Assembly (NCBI RefSeq): GCF_003606325.2
Contig: NZ_CP031843.2
Coordinates: forward strand, 1,798,001-1,862,000
Source of the DNA: Bartonella kosoyi
GTDB lineage: Bacteria; Pseudomonadota; Alphaproteobacteria; Rhizobiales; Rhizobiaceae
Reading direction: 5' to 3'
DNA length: 64,000 nt
The notes under the pieces were generated by a model. The model was not told the DNA's origin. It did no database searches and saw only the letters and a list, made by a program, of their open reading frames with translations. The first letter of the stretch is position 1. Every line of letters starts with the position of its first letter. Shown here piece by piece: positions 30,792-41,637 of this stretch. Position numbers and translations under genes: made by a program.

Positions 30792-32009
30792 GTGATCGAG
30801 TTTATTGTTCAATATCCGTGGTTAGAAGCTATTTCTTGGCTTGTTATTCTTACTATATTTGCCCTTTTAATCAACTTTATAGGACGAAAATTACTCATCC
30901 ACGGAGCAAAAAAACTTTCTTCTCTCCTCCCCAAGAATACAACAACCGATATTCAAAATGCTATTCAATACCTAGCCAATATCATTTCAGCTTTTATTCT
31001 TTCAGTCGGTGTTAATTTTATACCAACATTGCCCGATGCATTCAGCACTGTCATCAATAATGTTGCCAACGCCTTCATTATCTTTTTTGTTGTTCTGACA
31101 ATTTCTGCCTGTCTCAATATCATTAACATTCTTTACGAACAACGACCAACAGCACGACTAAAACCAATAAAAGGGTATATTCAAATTGCTAAAATTGCAC
31201 TTTTTGCTATTGCAGCCGTTTTAATGGTCGCCACCTTAATTGACCGTTCCCCTCTTATTCTTTTCTCCGGTCTTGGTGCGATGGCCGCAGTTCTCATGTT
31301 AATTTTTCAAGATACACTTCTTTCTCTTGTTGCCGGTATTCAAATTTCATCCACGGATATGGTTCGTGTTGGTGATTGGATTGAAATTCCCAATCTTGGT
31401 GCTGATGGTGATGTAATTGAAATTGCCCTTCATACTGTTAAAGTTCAAAATTTTGACAACACCATCACCTCAGTACCGATCCGTAAGCTTGTAACCGACC
31501 CTTTTAAAAATTGGCGTGGAATGCAAGAATCAGGGGGCAGACGCATCAAACGCTCTCTTTTTATTGATCAATCAAGTATCCATTTTCTCACAGAAGAAGA
31601 ACAAAAATATCTTTCCCGATTTAATTTATTAGAAAATTATTTCACGCAAAAAATAGCAGAAATCGATCAATGGAATGCACAATTAGATAAAAATCACGAT
31701 GTTGTAGCCAATACGCGCCGTTTAACTAACATTGGAACTTTTCGCGCTTATGTTTTTGCTTATCTACAACAGCATCTCAACATCAACCCCAATATGACCT
31801 TTATGGCCCGACAATTACCCCCTACAGAAAATGGTTTACCCTTAGAAATCTATTGCTTTACGAATACCACCGTTTGGCTAGACTACGAACAAATTCAAGG
31901 AGATATTTTTGATCACCTTTATTCCATTCTTCCCTTTTTTGGTTTAAAGGTTTTTCAAAATCCTAGCGGTTCTGATTTTAATCAAGTATTAAAAGCAAAA
32001 GCAAAGTAA
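30792..32009 (+). CDS. MscS-family mechanosensitive channel (YbdG type)
   Basis: Inner-membrane channel expected to relieve osmotic pressure. About 405 residues with four to five membrane segments in the first 190 residues, the pore-lining helix and adjoining beta domain at GLGAMAAVLMLIFQDTLLSL and SSTDMVRVGDWIEIPNLGAD, then a long cytoplasmic domain. The insertion-rich C-terminus after VPIRKLVTDPFKNWRGMQ resembles YbdG (MscM). I choose GTG 30792: GGAGAG lies 7 bases before it, whereas the ATG at 30777 has no ribosome site. Confidence 0.88.
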   Translation: MIEFIVQYPWLEAISWLVILTIFALLINFIGRKLLIHGAKKLSSLLPKNTTTDIQNAIQYLANIISAFILSVGVNFIPTLPDAFSTVINNVANAFIIFFVVLTISACLNIINILYEQRPTARLKPIKGYIQIAKIALFAIAAVLMVATLIDRSPLILFSGLGAMAAVLMLIFQDTLLSLVAGIQISSTDMVRVGDWIEIPNLGADGDVIEIALHTVKVQNFDNTITSVPIRKLVTDPFKNWRGMQESGGRRIKRSLFIDQSSIHFLTEEEQKYLSRFNLLENYFTQKIAEIDQWNAQLDKNHDVVANTRRLTNIGTFRAYVFAYLQQHLNINPNMTFMARQLPPTENGLPLEIYCFTNTTVWLDYEQIQGDIFDHLYSILPFFGLKVFQNPSGSDFNQVLKAKAK

Positions 32010-32079
32010 AAAGAATAAACTTCAAGTTATCAATTTTGAGTTAACCCTATTCATAAACAAAAGAGAAAGAAAAAGTATC

Positions 32080-33771
32080 ATGAATGGCTCATTGGTACTC
32101 CTCCATCTTGCTGGTGCAGTTTCTTTACTTCTCTGGTCCACACGTATGGTGCGCACAGGAATTGAACGCGCCTATGGTGACAGACTTAAATATAACATGC
32201 GCCACGTCATTTCAAAACCATTGTTTGCTGTAAGCTTTGGACTTTTTACAGCGATGGTTTTACAGAGCTCTACAGCCATAACGCTTCTCGTTGGTTCCTT
32301 CGTTGAATCTGGTTTTGTCTCTGGAGTAGCAGGACTTATGGCTGTACGTGGAGGAGAGTTAGGATCAGCACTCGTTGTTAAAATTCTCACCTACGATCTC
32401 ACACTTGTTGTACCCCTTTGCCTTTTAATTGGTACTTGTATCTTCATGACAACACAAAAACGTGAGTGGCGCCAAATAGGACGTATTGTCATCGGTATTG
32501 GTCTTTTAATTTTATCTTTACAAATGATCAGTACAGCGACAGAACCTTTGCGGGATAGCGAAATTTTGCCGAGCATCATTCGTTACCTTTCCACCGATCC
32601 TGTTTCAACTTTTTTGTTAGCTGCGGCTTTAACCTATCTCTTGCATTCATCTATTGCAGGAATCATTTTGCTGGTTAATTTTGCCAACTACGACCTTATC
32701 CATACACAACTTTGCGTTGTCATGGTTCTTGGTGTCAACTTTGGCTCTTCTCTTATAGCACCGCTTTTAACACGCAATGCTTCTCCCAATACCCGCCTTG
32801 TTCCCTTGGGGAATTTACTCATGCGTGGAGCTGGTTCAATCCTTGTGCTGATCTTATTTCTGTCTTTTCAACCACCCATCACATGGCTTGGCAACAACGC
32901 CCCTACTCAAGTGATCAACGCCCATATCATTTTTAATGTTTTCATTCTCCTCGCTGGAATACCACTTTCAAAATGGGTTTTGAAATTGACCACTCAAATC
33001 GTTCATATGAGTACAAAAAAAATGCAAACCGATAAAACGCTTAATTTATCGGATCAAACAGCTCTTGATGATAGCGTTCTTGAACGCCCAGCTCTAGCGC
33101 TCTCGAATGTCATGCGTGAAGTTATTCATATTTGTGATCTTGTCGACATCATGCTAGAAAAAATTATGGGACTTTATGAAAAGCCAGATCCCCATATTAT
33201 TTCTGAACTCAATCAACTAAACACCATATTGGACAAAAAACATATCGCCATCAAACTTTATCTTGCACGATTAGCGGGACAAAAATTATCGGATGAAGAA
33301 GCTCTTCAAACACAAGAACTTCTAGGTGCCTGTATAAAATTAGACCAAGCAGGCGATATCATTATTCACAATATGCTGATGCTGGTTAAAAAGAAACAAC
33401 AAAAAAATCTAAAGTTCAGCAACGAAGGCTGGGATGATCTCCTTCGTTTCCATGCCATTGTACTGGCCAACGCGCATATCGCATTTAATGTTCTCGTCTC
33501 CCGTGACACCCACACGGCCCATCTATTGGTGCAAAAAAAAGATCAACTACGAAACTTAGAAAAAGAGATGAGTTTAAAACATTTTAAACGCTTACGTGAA
33601 GGAGATCTCAAAAATGTAGAATCGTCCAGTCTTCATCTTGATACTGTCCGCGACCTCAAACAAATTAACTCTCTGTTGACCTCAATGATCTACCCTATCT
33701 TAGAAGAACAAGGTCTTCTTCAAAGTTCACGCCTACGCAACCCTGCTGAAGAACAAACAGAAAAATCTTAA
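32080..33771 (+). CDS. Na/Pi cotransporter family protein with C-terminal PhoU-like domain
   Basis: 563 residues. Two related transmembrane halves carry the family's QSST-type motifs: MVLQSSTAITLLVGSFVESG in the first and YLLHSSIAGIILLVNFANYD in the second, where Gln is His. After about residue 330 comes a cytoplasmic helical region (MREVIHICDLVDIMLEKIMG onward) like PhoU domains of YjbB/NptA proteins. Likely a phosphate carrier, with direction unproven. It follows the MscS gene by 70 bases on the same strand, so co-transcription is plausible. Confidence 0.88.
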   Translation: MNGSLVLLHLAGAVSLLLWSTRMVRTGIERAYGDRLKYNMRHVISKPLFAVSFGLFTAMVLQSSTAITLLVGSFVESGFVSGVAGLMAVRGGELGSALVVKILTYDLTLVVPLCLLIGTCIFMTTQKREWRQIGRIVIGIGLLILSLQMISTATEPLRDSEILPSIIRYLSTDPVSTFLLAAALTYLLHSSIAGIILLVNFANYDLIHTQLCVVMVLGVNFGSSLIAPLLTRNASPNTRLVPLGNLLMRGAGSILVLILFLSFQPPITWLGNNAPTQVINAHIIFNVFILLAGIPLSKWVLKLTTQIVHMSTKKMQTDKTLNLSDQTALDDSVLERPALALSNVMREVIHICDLVDIMLEKIMGLYEKPDPHIISELNQLNTILDKKHIAIKLYLARLAGQKLSDEEALQTQELLGACIKLDQAGDIIIHNMLMLVKKKQQKNLKFSNEGWDDLLRFHAIVLANAHIAFNVLVSRDTHTAHLLVQKKDQLRNLEKEMSLKHFKRLREGDLKNVESSSLHLDTVRDLKQINSLLTSMIYPILEEQGLLQSSRLRNPAEEQTEKS

Positions 33772-34998
33772 ACTTTCCAAACAAGAAACGCATCCCATCG
33801 ATTATTCAATTTTGAACTTTTAAATATCTTGCTTAACATATTGATTTAATAAAATATTTTAGACGTTTTAAATAGACTCTCTTCAATCGTGTAAATTTCT
33901 CTCATTTTTAATCTATTCATAATGAATTTCTCACAATTATTTGCTTGCACTTAAGCGATTTGCCCCATACCCCATGTAGAATAAAGCTCTTGAACAAAGA
34001 ATGTCTCGCCCTCTTAAAGCAAAAACTGTATTTCATATAAAGCAATAGATTGATTTATAATGATAATTTACTCATTTATATTGAATGAGCCCCCAAGATA
34101 CTGTAAGATTCTCTCATTCCAAAGCCATTCCTTGTTAAATCAATCAAAACCATTCACTTACACATTAAAATGTGGATAATTCCGCATGGAATAAGATGAT
34201 AAAAAAAAGACTTAAAACACCTCTTATGAACTATCTTAAAAACCAAGAACTGTCGCAACATTCGAAGTAAGTGTGTAATGCTATCGACTTGCTCTTTTAT
34301 GAAGCCCAAAGATGGGGATGCTTAATGAATTTTCCCCTCTTCACAGACATTATCATAAAATAGGGTTTGGGAGAGGTCTCTATAAGGAGATGGCAAAAAG
34401 AATGATCGTTCCAGCCTAAATTCACCTCGTAAAAAAGCGACCACTTCACAGGAGTAGCAAAATAAAGAAATATCCGATAAGGAATGCAAAATGCCTCCTA
34501 ATTGCAACGTTTATGTCCATAAACATTTATATCAATATTTGTAGAGATTGAATTTATACAGCATTTTATAACGCATTAACAAAACAGTTTTAATCTCATT
34601 TCAAACAATGTTGATATCAATTGGCAAGTGCCAAATCTTTAAATATCCATTTATCTTATTGTTTTAATGTGAATTATTTTTTCAAAAATTTTGAGAAAAC
34701 AATAGTTTTAAAAAATGATAAATAAACTTTATTTATTCTTAAAATATTTTTATAAATATTTTATTTTTAAATCATATTTTAAATTAAATAATTTCTTTAT
34801 AAATTAAAATTTGTTATATATATTTATAATAATTAGATATTATACTGATATAAATATCAATATTATTTTAATATACAGGAAATTAATAAGTAAAATCTCT
34901 AACAAAAATATCCTTTCCACTGGGTAAAAAGGGAATAAACCTTGATCTTTACAAAGTTTACTCTAGTTACAATCTAAATGCAGGCAAAGGAGAGTATC
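33772..34998. other. Gene-poor interval, extremely AT-rich on the right
   Basis: About 1.2 kb without a gene. It holds repeat copy B (34046-34245) and a stretch at about 34660-34880 that is nearly all A and T. A 61-codon minus frame (34322-34507) is not supported. Confidence 0.5.
34046..34245 (+). repeat. Dispersed intergenic repeat, copy B
   Basis: Diverged direct copy of 14190-14378. Matching blocks run in the same order and spacing (about 165-170 bases from TTGATTTATAAT to CTCTTAT), again in a non-coding gap. Confidence 0.5.
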
Positions 34999-35250
34999 AT
35001 GGAAAATGCAAACATCGGTTGGATTGCAGCTATCATTATCGGAGCGGTTGCAGGTTGGGCTGCACAGTATATTATGAAAAGCAAAACAGGGATATTGTTA
35101 AATATTATCTTAGGGATTATTGGCGCTGTGTTAGCGAGCTTCATTTTTAGTCTTTTAGGCGTAAGTTTTGCTGGTTGGCTTGGCTATCTTATTTCAGGTT
35201 TTATAGGAGCCTGTATTCTTATATGGATAGGACGAAAAATTCGATCATAG
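34999..35250 (+). CDS. GlsB/YeaQ/YmgE-type small membrane protein
   Basis: 83 residues from ATG 34999 (AAAGGAGA upstream): MENANIGWIAAIIIGAVAGW, then three hydrophobic segments with the family glycine pattern (GIIGAVLASFIFSLLG; GWLGYLISGFIGACILIWIG) and the closing basic GRKIRS. The transglycosylase-associated (Tag) family is induced by stress in several bacteria but has no proven activity. A short AACACC/GGTGTT hairpin at 35267-35282 may end transcription. It stands alone in a 2.7-kb gap. Confidence 0.85.
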   Translation: MENANIGWIAAIIIGAVAGWAAQYIMKSKTGILLNIILGIIGAVLASFIFSLLGVSFAGWLGYLISGFIGACILIWIGRKIRS

Positions 35251-36450
35251 GGCATTTATTGATTCAAACACCTTTTGGTGTTCAATAAAACAACTGGAAT
35301 ATTTTAAAATATTTCCCCATAATGCATTGATACCATTTGGGGTATGGTGGTGGGATGCTTGAGCTACGATTTCCGGTATACACAGCATGCACCATCAGAC
35401 ATATTAACGAAAAAGAATAAAGACTTCTATAATCCCCCCTTCCGGATCGATATAAACCTATACAGAGCAGGAGGGGTATGCACGTTATTTTGATGAAATA
35501 CGAATTTATTTTTGTACCGTATTTTGGAGCGAACGCACAAACCCAACTCATTGCACTATCATAGCAATATACAAGGTTACAAAACCAATCATGATGATTA
35601 AAGATCCTACCGCGTAACACTTAATGCTATACACTTTATCAATAAGCCCATTTTACTGAAAAAAACCGAAGAATTCTTTTGTATTCTTAAAAGATAAGAA
35701 GTAGGTGCAAAATAATAAAAATATTTTATAGCATACAAAATAAAAAATATAAATTTAATATAGTCAATTTTTATTTTTTATAAATTAAATTTTTCTAAAG
35801 TATTTAATATAAATATATTAAATGATAATATCTTACTTTAAATTTATTTTTTAACAAAAAATATTAATAACTATTATTATATTTTATAATTATATATGAA
35901 TACTGTTAATATAAGATAGTTTTATTATAATAAGTTAAGTATTATATGAAAGAAATACTATAAGCTATTTTACCAAAAATGTATCCTATACAAGTCTATC
36001 TTATAGAAAATACGATCACTTTTTCATCTCAATTCAAAAAGTTTGAGTATCTCTCTTTCTAAACTATAATACAAGGATTTTACTTCCCTCAAAATTTCTT
36101 CTTTATACCATCTGACATAGATGAATTCTTCATTCCTTTTTCGTATGCGTTACAAACAAAGTTTAAAGCTGGAAATACCCCACCCATTCCCCTCGCACTA
36201 TCAAGAAGATTCTATAACGCATTATGGGAAAGCTCTTTAGATAAAGCATAATAGATTAATTTTTCTCTTTTAATGAAAATAACGCTATAACCTATTTCCA
36301 TCTATCTTCTTTTAAAGATCTTTGTTTTCGATTTTCCCTTTGATATTTTCCTGTTAAAATCTTGCTGCTTTTATATGCCTGTATTACAATAGAGTCATCT
36401 CTTTAACTCACTCAACATATGGAATAGGATTTTAGATGTGGAGTAAAACG
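35251..36450. other. AT-rich gene-poor interval
   Basis: About 1.2 kb with no supported gene; 35690-35960 is almost purely A/T. A 112-codon minus frame at 35282-35620 has no ribosome site or recognisable features. Confidence 0.5.
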
Positions 36451-36960
36451 ATGTCTGATCTTGAAGATTCCATCTTACCACCTCTAAAGTGGCTCTTTGA
36501 TCAAAATCCTCCCATACCAGAAAACATTCGGGATTGGCTCATGGAATCGGGCTCAATGACGCTTCGATTAAAAAAATATTGTTCCTACTTTCAAGTTCAA
36601 CAACAACGCGAATGTTTTATTACACGCGATAAATTAAAGGAAGAAGCAGAACATCTCCCCAAAAGTGCACGTTATTGGCTACGTGAAGTCATCTTAATGG
36701 GCGATAATAAGCCTTGGCTCCTCGGACGCACTGTCATTCCACAAGAAACCCTCCACCACAATCAAGCCTTGATGCATTTAGGAACGACCCCCTTAGGACA
36801 CTATTTATTTAACAGTGACAAACTAACCCGCGATTACATTCATATTGGCCAACAAGATACGCTATGGGCACGGCGTTCCCGTTTGCGGTTAACGGGTAAG
36901 CCATTGTTGCTCACTGAACTGTTTTTAACCGATTCACCCCTGTATACCCATAATAAATAG
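36451..36960 (+). CDS. ubiC: Chorismate--pyruvate lyase
   Basis: Converts chorismate to 4-hydroxybenzoate plus pyruvate, the entry to ubiquinone. About 169 residues. Conserved stretches are [47 protein letters not shown] (active-site Arg), [20 protein letters not shown] and [20 protein letters not shown] with the catalytic Glu near the C-terminus. I place the start at ATG 36451, with GGAG 8 bases upstream; the in-frame ATG 36436 also has an AGGA and remains possible. No ubiA is adjacent. Confidence 0.9.
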   Translation: MSDLEDSILPPLKWLFDQNPPIPENIRDWLMESGSMTLRLKKYCSYFQVQQQRECFITRDKLKEEAEHLPKSARYWLREVILMGDNKPWLLGRTVIPQETLHHNQALMHLGTTPLGHYLFNSDKLTRDYIHIGQQDTLWARRSRLRLTGKPLLLTELFLTDSPLYTHNK

Positions 36961-37637
36961 AGGATATTCATTTTATTCTGCATAATGTATGGATTTTGCA
37001 TAGCTTAAAAGGGCTATCAGAGCAAAAAAATTCAAAATCGTCTCAAAACAAATTACAAACAAAGGCTTCTTTTCGAAATATCTCTTTATCCCAGCTTTTA
37101 AAATACGCCCCATAAAAAAGCGTTTTAAAGTTCTGCTTTCCTTATCACAATCATGAAAACCAGCGCTTGAATTAAGCAGATACGCATCATATTGATAAAA
37201 CCATCTGCATTTAAACTTCTTGCCAAATAATCACCACTCTTGGAAAATAACAGCAATTTTCTATCAAAGAAACGCTTTGAATCATCAAAAAAGACGACAA
37301 TACACGCCTACAAAAAGTTTGAAATTTTTATGAGTTAGCTTTTTCTCATCATCCTATTTTTTATCTCTAACAGTGAAAATAATAAATCCTTTTAAAAGTA
37401 AAAATTCCTATAATCTTTTTTCTAATGATGTAACAGCTTTGAAGAACAACAAAATATAAGGTAGAAGAAATATTTTATTACTCCATAAACCTCAAAAAAC
37501 AGGTTTGTTCATTTCAAAGAATCATTTTTTTGATAAGAGCTTTATGTACAAGATAAATATCATTAAGCAAATATTCAGCTTACGGACAAAGCCCTCGTAC
37601 AATAAAAAAATTTCCAATTCCTTTGAATGGATAAGAT
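36961..37637. other. Convergent intergenic interval
   Basis: About 680 bases between ubiC and the YqeY gene; no gene or clear terminator found. Confidence 0.45.
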
Positions 37638-38090
37638 CTATTGCAATTTTTTACGAAGACTATTGCACACTTTAGAAAAATTCATTTGCCCTGCGTAGCG
37701 TTCCTTAAGCCACGCCATCACCTTACCGATATCACGTAATTTTTTAGCTTTCGTTTGTGCCAAAGCCTCACAAATAACCTGTTCTACTTCCATCTCTTTA
37801 AGCTGATAGGGAAGAAATTCACGAATAACTTCTATTTCAGCTTGTTCTTTCTCTGCTAACTCCAAGCAACCAGACTCTTTATAGACACGCATTAACGCTT
37901 CACGCTGTTGAAGCATTTTCGTAAAAACAGACTGTATCTGCTGATCATCGACTTCTAGCTTCCCTTCATCATAATAAAGAATATCACGATCTCTAACCGC
38001 AGCATTCATTAAACGAAGTGTAGCAAGACGCGTACTATCTTGCGCTTTCAAAGCAGCCTTAAGAGCCCCATCAATCTGGTCACGCACCAT
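37638..38090 (-). CDS. GatB/YqeY-domain protein
   Basis: About 150 residues from ATG 38090; the longer frame starts with TTG. The family pattern is clear: RDQIDGALKAALKAQDSTRL, LRLMNAAVRDRDI, MLQQREALMRVYKESGCLEL, EIEVIREFLPYQL and DIGKVMAWLKERYAGQMNFS. YqeY resembles the tRNA-binding tail of the GatB amidotransferase subunit, and its own function is unsettled. It is divergent from carA, leaving 259 bases for both promoters. Confidence 0.88.
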   Translation of the reverse strand: MVRDQIDGALKAALKAQDSTRLATLRLMNAAVRDRDILYYDEGKLEVDDQQIQSVFTKMLQQREALMRVYKESGCLELAEKEQAEIEVIREFLPYQLKEMEVEQVICEALAQTKAKKLRDIGKVMAWLKERYAGQMNFSKVCNSLRKKLQ

Positions 38091-38349
38091 AAATTTATCC
38101 AATTTTGTTCAAACGGAAAATGCCTTTTAACCAATCTTTATCCATCTTGCAATGAAGGATAAAAAAATAATCGAGAACTCGATCTTAGAAAAGATAAAAA
38201 CAAGACTTTACCTCTTCATGGAATATCCTTATACTTTCTGCTTTAGGAAAAACATCATGAGAATAATAGATACAGCATCTGTTAGAGCTATGATTTTTGT
38301 GTAAAGTTAATCATTATACCTTTCAGAAAATAAATTGTGGATACACACT

Positions 38350-39546
38350 ATGATACAAACAATTTCATCGAGCAGCCCTTGGAGTGCTAGCAAACCTACA
38401 GCCCTCTTAGTTCTTGCTGATGGAACTGTCATTGAAGGTAAAGGAGCCGGTGCGACAGGTATTGCTGAAGCTGAAGTATGTTTTAATACCGCCATCACAG
38501 GCTATGAAGAAATCCTCACAGACCCATCATACACACAACAAATCGTTAATTTTACATTTCCTCATATAGGAAATGTAGGGGCAAATAGTGAAGATATCGA
38601 AGCTCTCACGCCTCTCAACGACCACGGTGCTGTTGGCGCTATTTTCAAGGCAGATATTACACATCCTTCAAACTATCGTGCCAATGAAAACCTTCATCAA
38701 TGGCTTAAAGCCCGTAAAATTATTGCACTTTGTGGTATTGATACACGCGCACTCACAATTCTTATTCGTGAAAAGGGTGCGCAAAATGCTGTCATTGCGC
38801 ATGATCCTGATGGAAATTTTGATATTCTTTCTTTAAAAGAACGTGCACAAAAATGGCATGGTCTCGTCAATCTTGATCTTACGAAAGAAGTGACATCTCA
38901 ATCGTCAATGCAATGGGATGAAGAACCATGGCGTTGGAATAAAGGATATGGCACAAACAATGTGCACAATCTTCATATCGTTGCCATTGACTATGGTATT
39001 AAACGCAATATTCTTCGCCTTATGGCAACACAAAAAGCACGCATTACTGTTGTGCCCGCCCATACAAGTGCAAAAGAAATTCTGGCAATAAATCCTGATG
39101 GTGTTTTTCTTTCTAATGGTCCAGGTGATCCCGCAGCAACAGCTCAATATGCCATTCCAACAATCAACACATTGATTGATCATCATTTACCAATTTTTGG
39201 AATATGTCTTGGTCATCAACTTCTTGCTCTGACACTTGGCGCAAAAACCGTAAAGATGCACCAAGGACATCATGGTGCAAACCACCCCGTTAAAGACCTT
39301 AATAGTGGAAAAGTTGAAATTGTATCGATGAATCACGGCTTTGCTGTCGATGCTGCTACCTTACCAAAACATGTTCAAGAAACCCATATCTCTCTCTTTG
39401 ATGGCTCTAACTGTGGTATTCGAATCATTGGAAAGCCCGTTTTTTCTGTTCAATATCACCCCGAAGCTTCTCCGGGACCACAAGATAGTCACTACCTCTT
39501 TCAGCATTTTTCTGATCTCATTATGAATTATAAAAAAATATCTTAA
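38350..39546 (+). CDS. carA: Carbamoyl-phosphate synthase small (glutaminase) subunit
   Basis: Supplies ammonia from glutamine to CarB for pyrimidine and arginine synthesis. 398 residues from ATG 38350. N-terminal domain: ALLVLADGTVIEGKGAGATG, EVCFNTAITGYEEILTDPSY. The C-terminal class I glutaminase has DYGIKRNILR, FLSNGPGDPAA, the nucleophile in PIFGICLGHQLLALTLGAKT, and the His/Glu pair in FSVQYHPEASPGPQD. carB is not adjacent. An earlier TTG (38335) is unlikely. Confidence 0.96.
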   Translation: MIQTISSSSPWSASKPTALLVLADGTVIEGKGAGATGIAEAEVCFNTAITGYEEILTDPSYTQQIVNFTFPHIGNVGANSEDIEALTPLNDHGAVGAIFKADITHPSNYRANENLHQWLKARKIIALCGIDTRALTILIREKGAQNAVIAHDPDGNFDILSLKERAQKWHGLVNLDLTKEVTSQSSMQWDEEPWRWNKGYGTNNVHNLHIVAIDYGIKRNILRLMATQKARITVVPAHTSAKEILAINPDGVFLSNGPGDPAATAQYAIPTINTLIDHHLPIFGICLGHQLLALTLGAKTVKMHQGHHGANHPVKDLNSGKVEIVSMNHGFAVDAATLPKHVQETHISLFDGSNCGIRIIGKPVFSVQYHPEASPGPQDSHYLFQHFSDLIMNYKKIS

Positions 39547-39800
39547 AATAAGATGCAAATAAATATACGCAGCATTTTACTTCCCATTTGAGTATAAAAA
39601 ACTGAAATTGTTTGTACAACACTGATGCCTCTAACACTGATGCGTTTTTTCAACAGGCTGCTCCCTGAACACTAAATGGAAATAAGCAAAAAACATAAAG
39701 TTTTACGATGCACAACCATATCACAAAAAATTTTCGCTTATTAAATGTAATTTTTTGAGCATTCTCTCGCAAAATATTTTTACCACCCCCCTTCAACAAA

Positions 39801-41030
39801 TTAACGTACGCGCAAAGTAAAAATGACCGTTGCAACGATAAGAAGCAAAAAGCCCCCAACAAAGGGAGCACCAGAAAAATAAAACAGTGCATTTTTATCT
39901 GTAAAACATTCAAAGAGAAACACATAAAAAACAGAACCAAATATTAAACTCAATGAAACAACAGATGTCATGGCTCCTTGTAGTTCTCCTTGTACATTTG
40001 TCGGCACCTGCGCTGAAGCAATAGCACGAATAGGTGCATGAACAAGATATTCAAGCATTGTACATACACAGACCATATAAACCATCCACCCCTTTGTTGC
40101 GAAGGTATAGCCTAGCATAGCAATGGATGCAAACAAAAGCCCCACTATCGTAATACGCCAATCGCTCCATCGTTTAGAAAAATAAGGCAAAATAAGAGCG
40201 ACAACAATAAATTGTCCTATCCCAAAAACGCTATAGGATATTCCTATGGAAAACGAACTCCACTCATAGCGTTCTTTTGCAATGAACGCCCAAATGCTTA
40301 GCCATACAGATTCCGCAAACCAATAAAGAAAAAAGACTAACAATACCCAAAGAACCATCGGATATTGCTTCAATTGCCAAAAAGCACCTAAAGGATTTGC
40401 CCGCTTAATATCAAAAAAGCGCCGCTTCCATAAAGAAAGAGTCTCAGGAAGCATAATCCAAGCAAAAATAAAATTAATGAGTGAAAAACAAGCAGCAAAA
40501 TAAAACGGAATACGCGGACCAAACTGACCTAAAAAACCACCAATAAATGACCCCAAAATAAACCCTAATGCGGAAGCAACCCCTAGTAGACCAAAATTGC
40601 GTGTACGGTTTTTTTCATCGGATATATCAGCAAGATAAGCTGTACACGTTGCAAAACTAGCACCACTTACTCCTGATAAAAGACGTCCGATAAATAACAT
40701 AGAATAGCACCATGCTATAGCACATATCAGATTATCAAGAGCAAAGCAGATAATAGAAACAAGTAAAACAGGACGACGACCATAACGATCAGAAAGATTG
40801 CCAATAACAGGAGCAAACAAAAACTGCATCACTGAATAAGCTGCAAGTAATTTCCCTCTTTCTACAAAAGATGTACTGACATCTTTTCCAGTTAACTGAG
40901 AAAAATATTCAGGCAAAATGGGACAAATAATTGCAATGCCAAGAATATCTAACAATAAAGTGATGAACACTAAAATGAGCCCACGCCGAACAAATTTCGG
41001 ATTGAGCATGTGGTCTTGCATAACATACAT
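39801..41030 (-). CDS. MFS transporter, TetA/multidrug efflux-like
   Basis: 409 residues with twelve predicted membrane segments. MFS motif A is seen as GNLSDRYGRRPVLL after segment 2, and GRLLSGVSGASFATCTAYLA with DISDEKNRTRNFGLLG is characteristic of TetA-type drug/proton antiporters. A shorter start at MLNPKF (8 residues in) is equally plausible. The substrate cannot be read from sequence. No TetR-like regulator is adjacent. Confidence 0.88.
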   Translation of the reverse strand: MYVMQDHMLNPKFVRRGLILVFITLLLDILGIAIICPILPEYFSQLTGKDVSTSFVERGKLLAAYSVMQFLFAPVIGNLSDRYGRRPVLLVSIICFALDNLICAIAWCYSMLFIGRLLSGVSGASFATCTAYLADISDEKNRTRNFGLLGVASALGFILGSFIGGFLGQFGPRIPFYFAACFSLINFIFAWIMLPETLSLWKRRFFDIKRANPLGAFWQLKQYPMVLWVLLVFFLYWFAESVWLSIWAFIAKERYEWSSFSIGISYSVFGIGQFIVVALILPYFSKRWSDWRITIVGLLFASIAMLGYTFATKGWMVYMVCVCTMLEYLVHAPIRAIASAQVPTNVQGELQGAMTSVVSLSLIFGSVFYVFLFECFTDKNALFYFSGAPFVGGFLLLIVATVIFTLRVR

Positions 41031-41637
41031 ACTATTTTACACTCAGTTACTCATTTTACACGTACAGTTACACCCCCGCTTTCTTTTACCATCTTCTTTT
41101 TTAAGTACTCTATACCGTATAAATTTCACATGAAAAATAATAACAAAGTAAAAATTTTAAAAAGAGTCAAGATAAAAATATAAAATTATTTTTTACTTGG
41201 TATATAATTATATAGGTATGAAGTATATTTTTTTTACATTAAAAGAACAAATATTCATGAGATAAAATCATGAATAAGGTCTCCGAAGATATAGAAAATC
41301 CTAATAATTTTAGAGAAATTATATAGTTTTCAAGAAATTATAATTGACTTTATCAATCATTATTCCCTCCACTCATACCACACCTCTCAAAAATCGTAAT
41401 TTTATTGAATAGATCAGAGAGCCTATAATCATTAAAACATTACAAAAGATAAGCTCTTAAAAATTTTTCTCATCCTCAGAATATACGATAAGATTAAAGA
41501 AGTATCATCAGAATAGCTTAACACTGTAAAAACGGATCATAATTATTGAGGCCATCAATGATTATATGCTATTATTCAATCCAATAATGATCTAACAAAT
41601 AAACATGAGGCAATACCCCTTTTAGTGAGAGTTGGTC
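41031..41637. other. AT-rich divergent intergenic interval
   Basis: About 600 bases between the MFS gene and the DUF1460 gene, with no gene or structured element recognised. Confidence 0.45.

Noticed and set aside
35282..35620. 112-codon minus-strand frame
   Set aside because: It starts in no clear context, mixes Cys/Trp/Tyr without pattern, and lies in a non-coding AT-rich gap.
34660..35960. Replication origin in the AT-rich gap
   Set aside because: No DnaA-box cluster (TTATCCACA-like) was seen, and no dnaA, parA or hemE neighbours are present.
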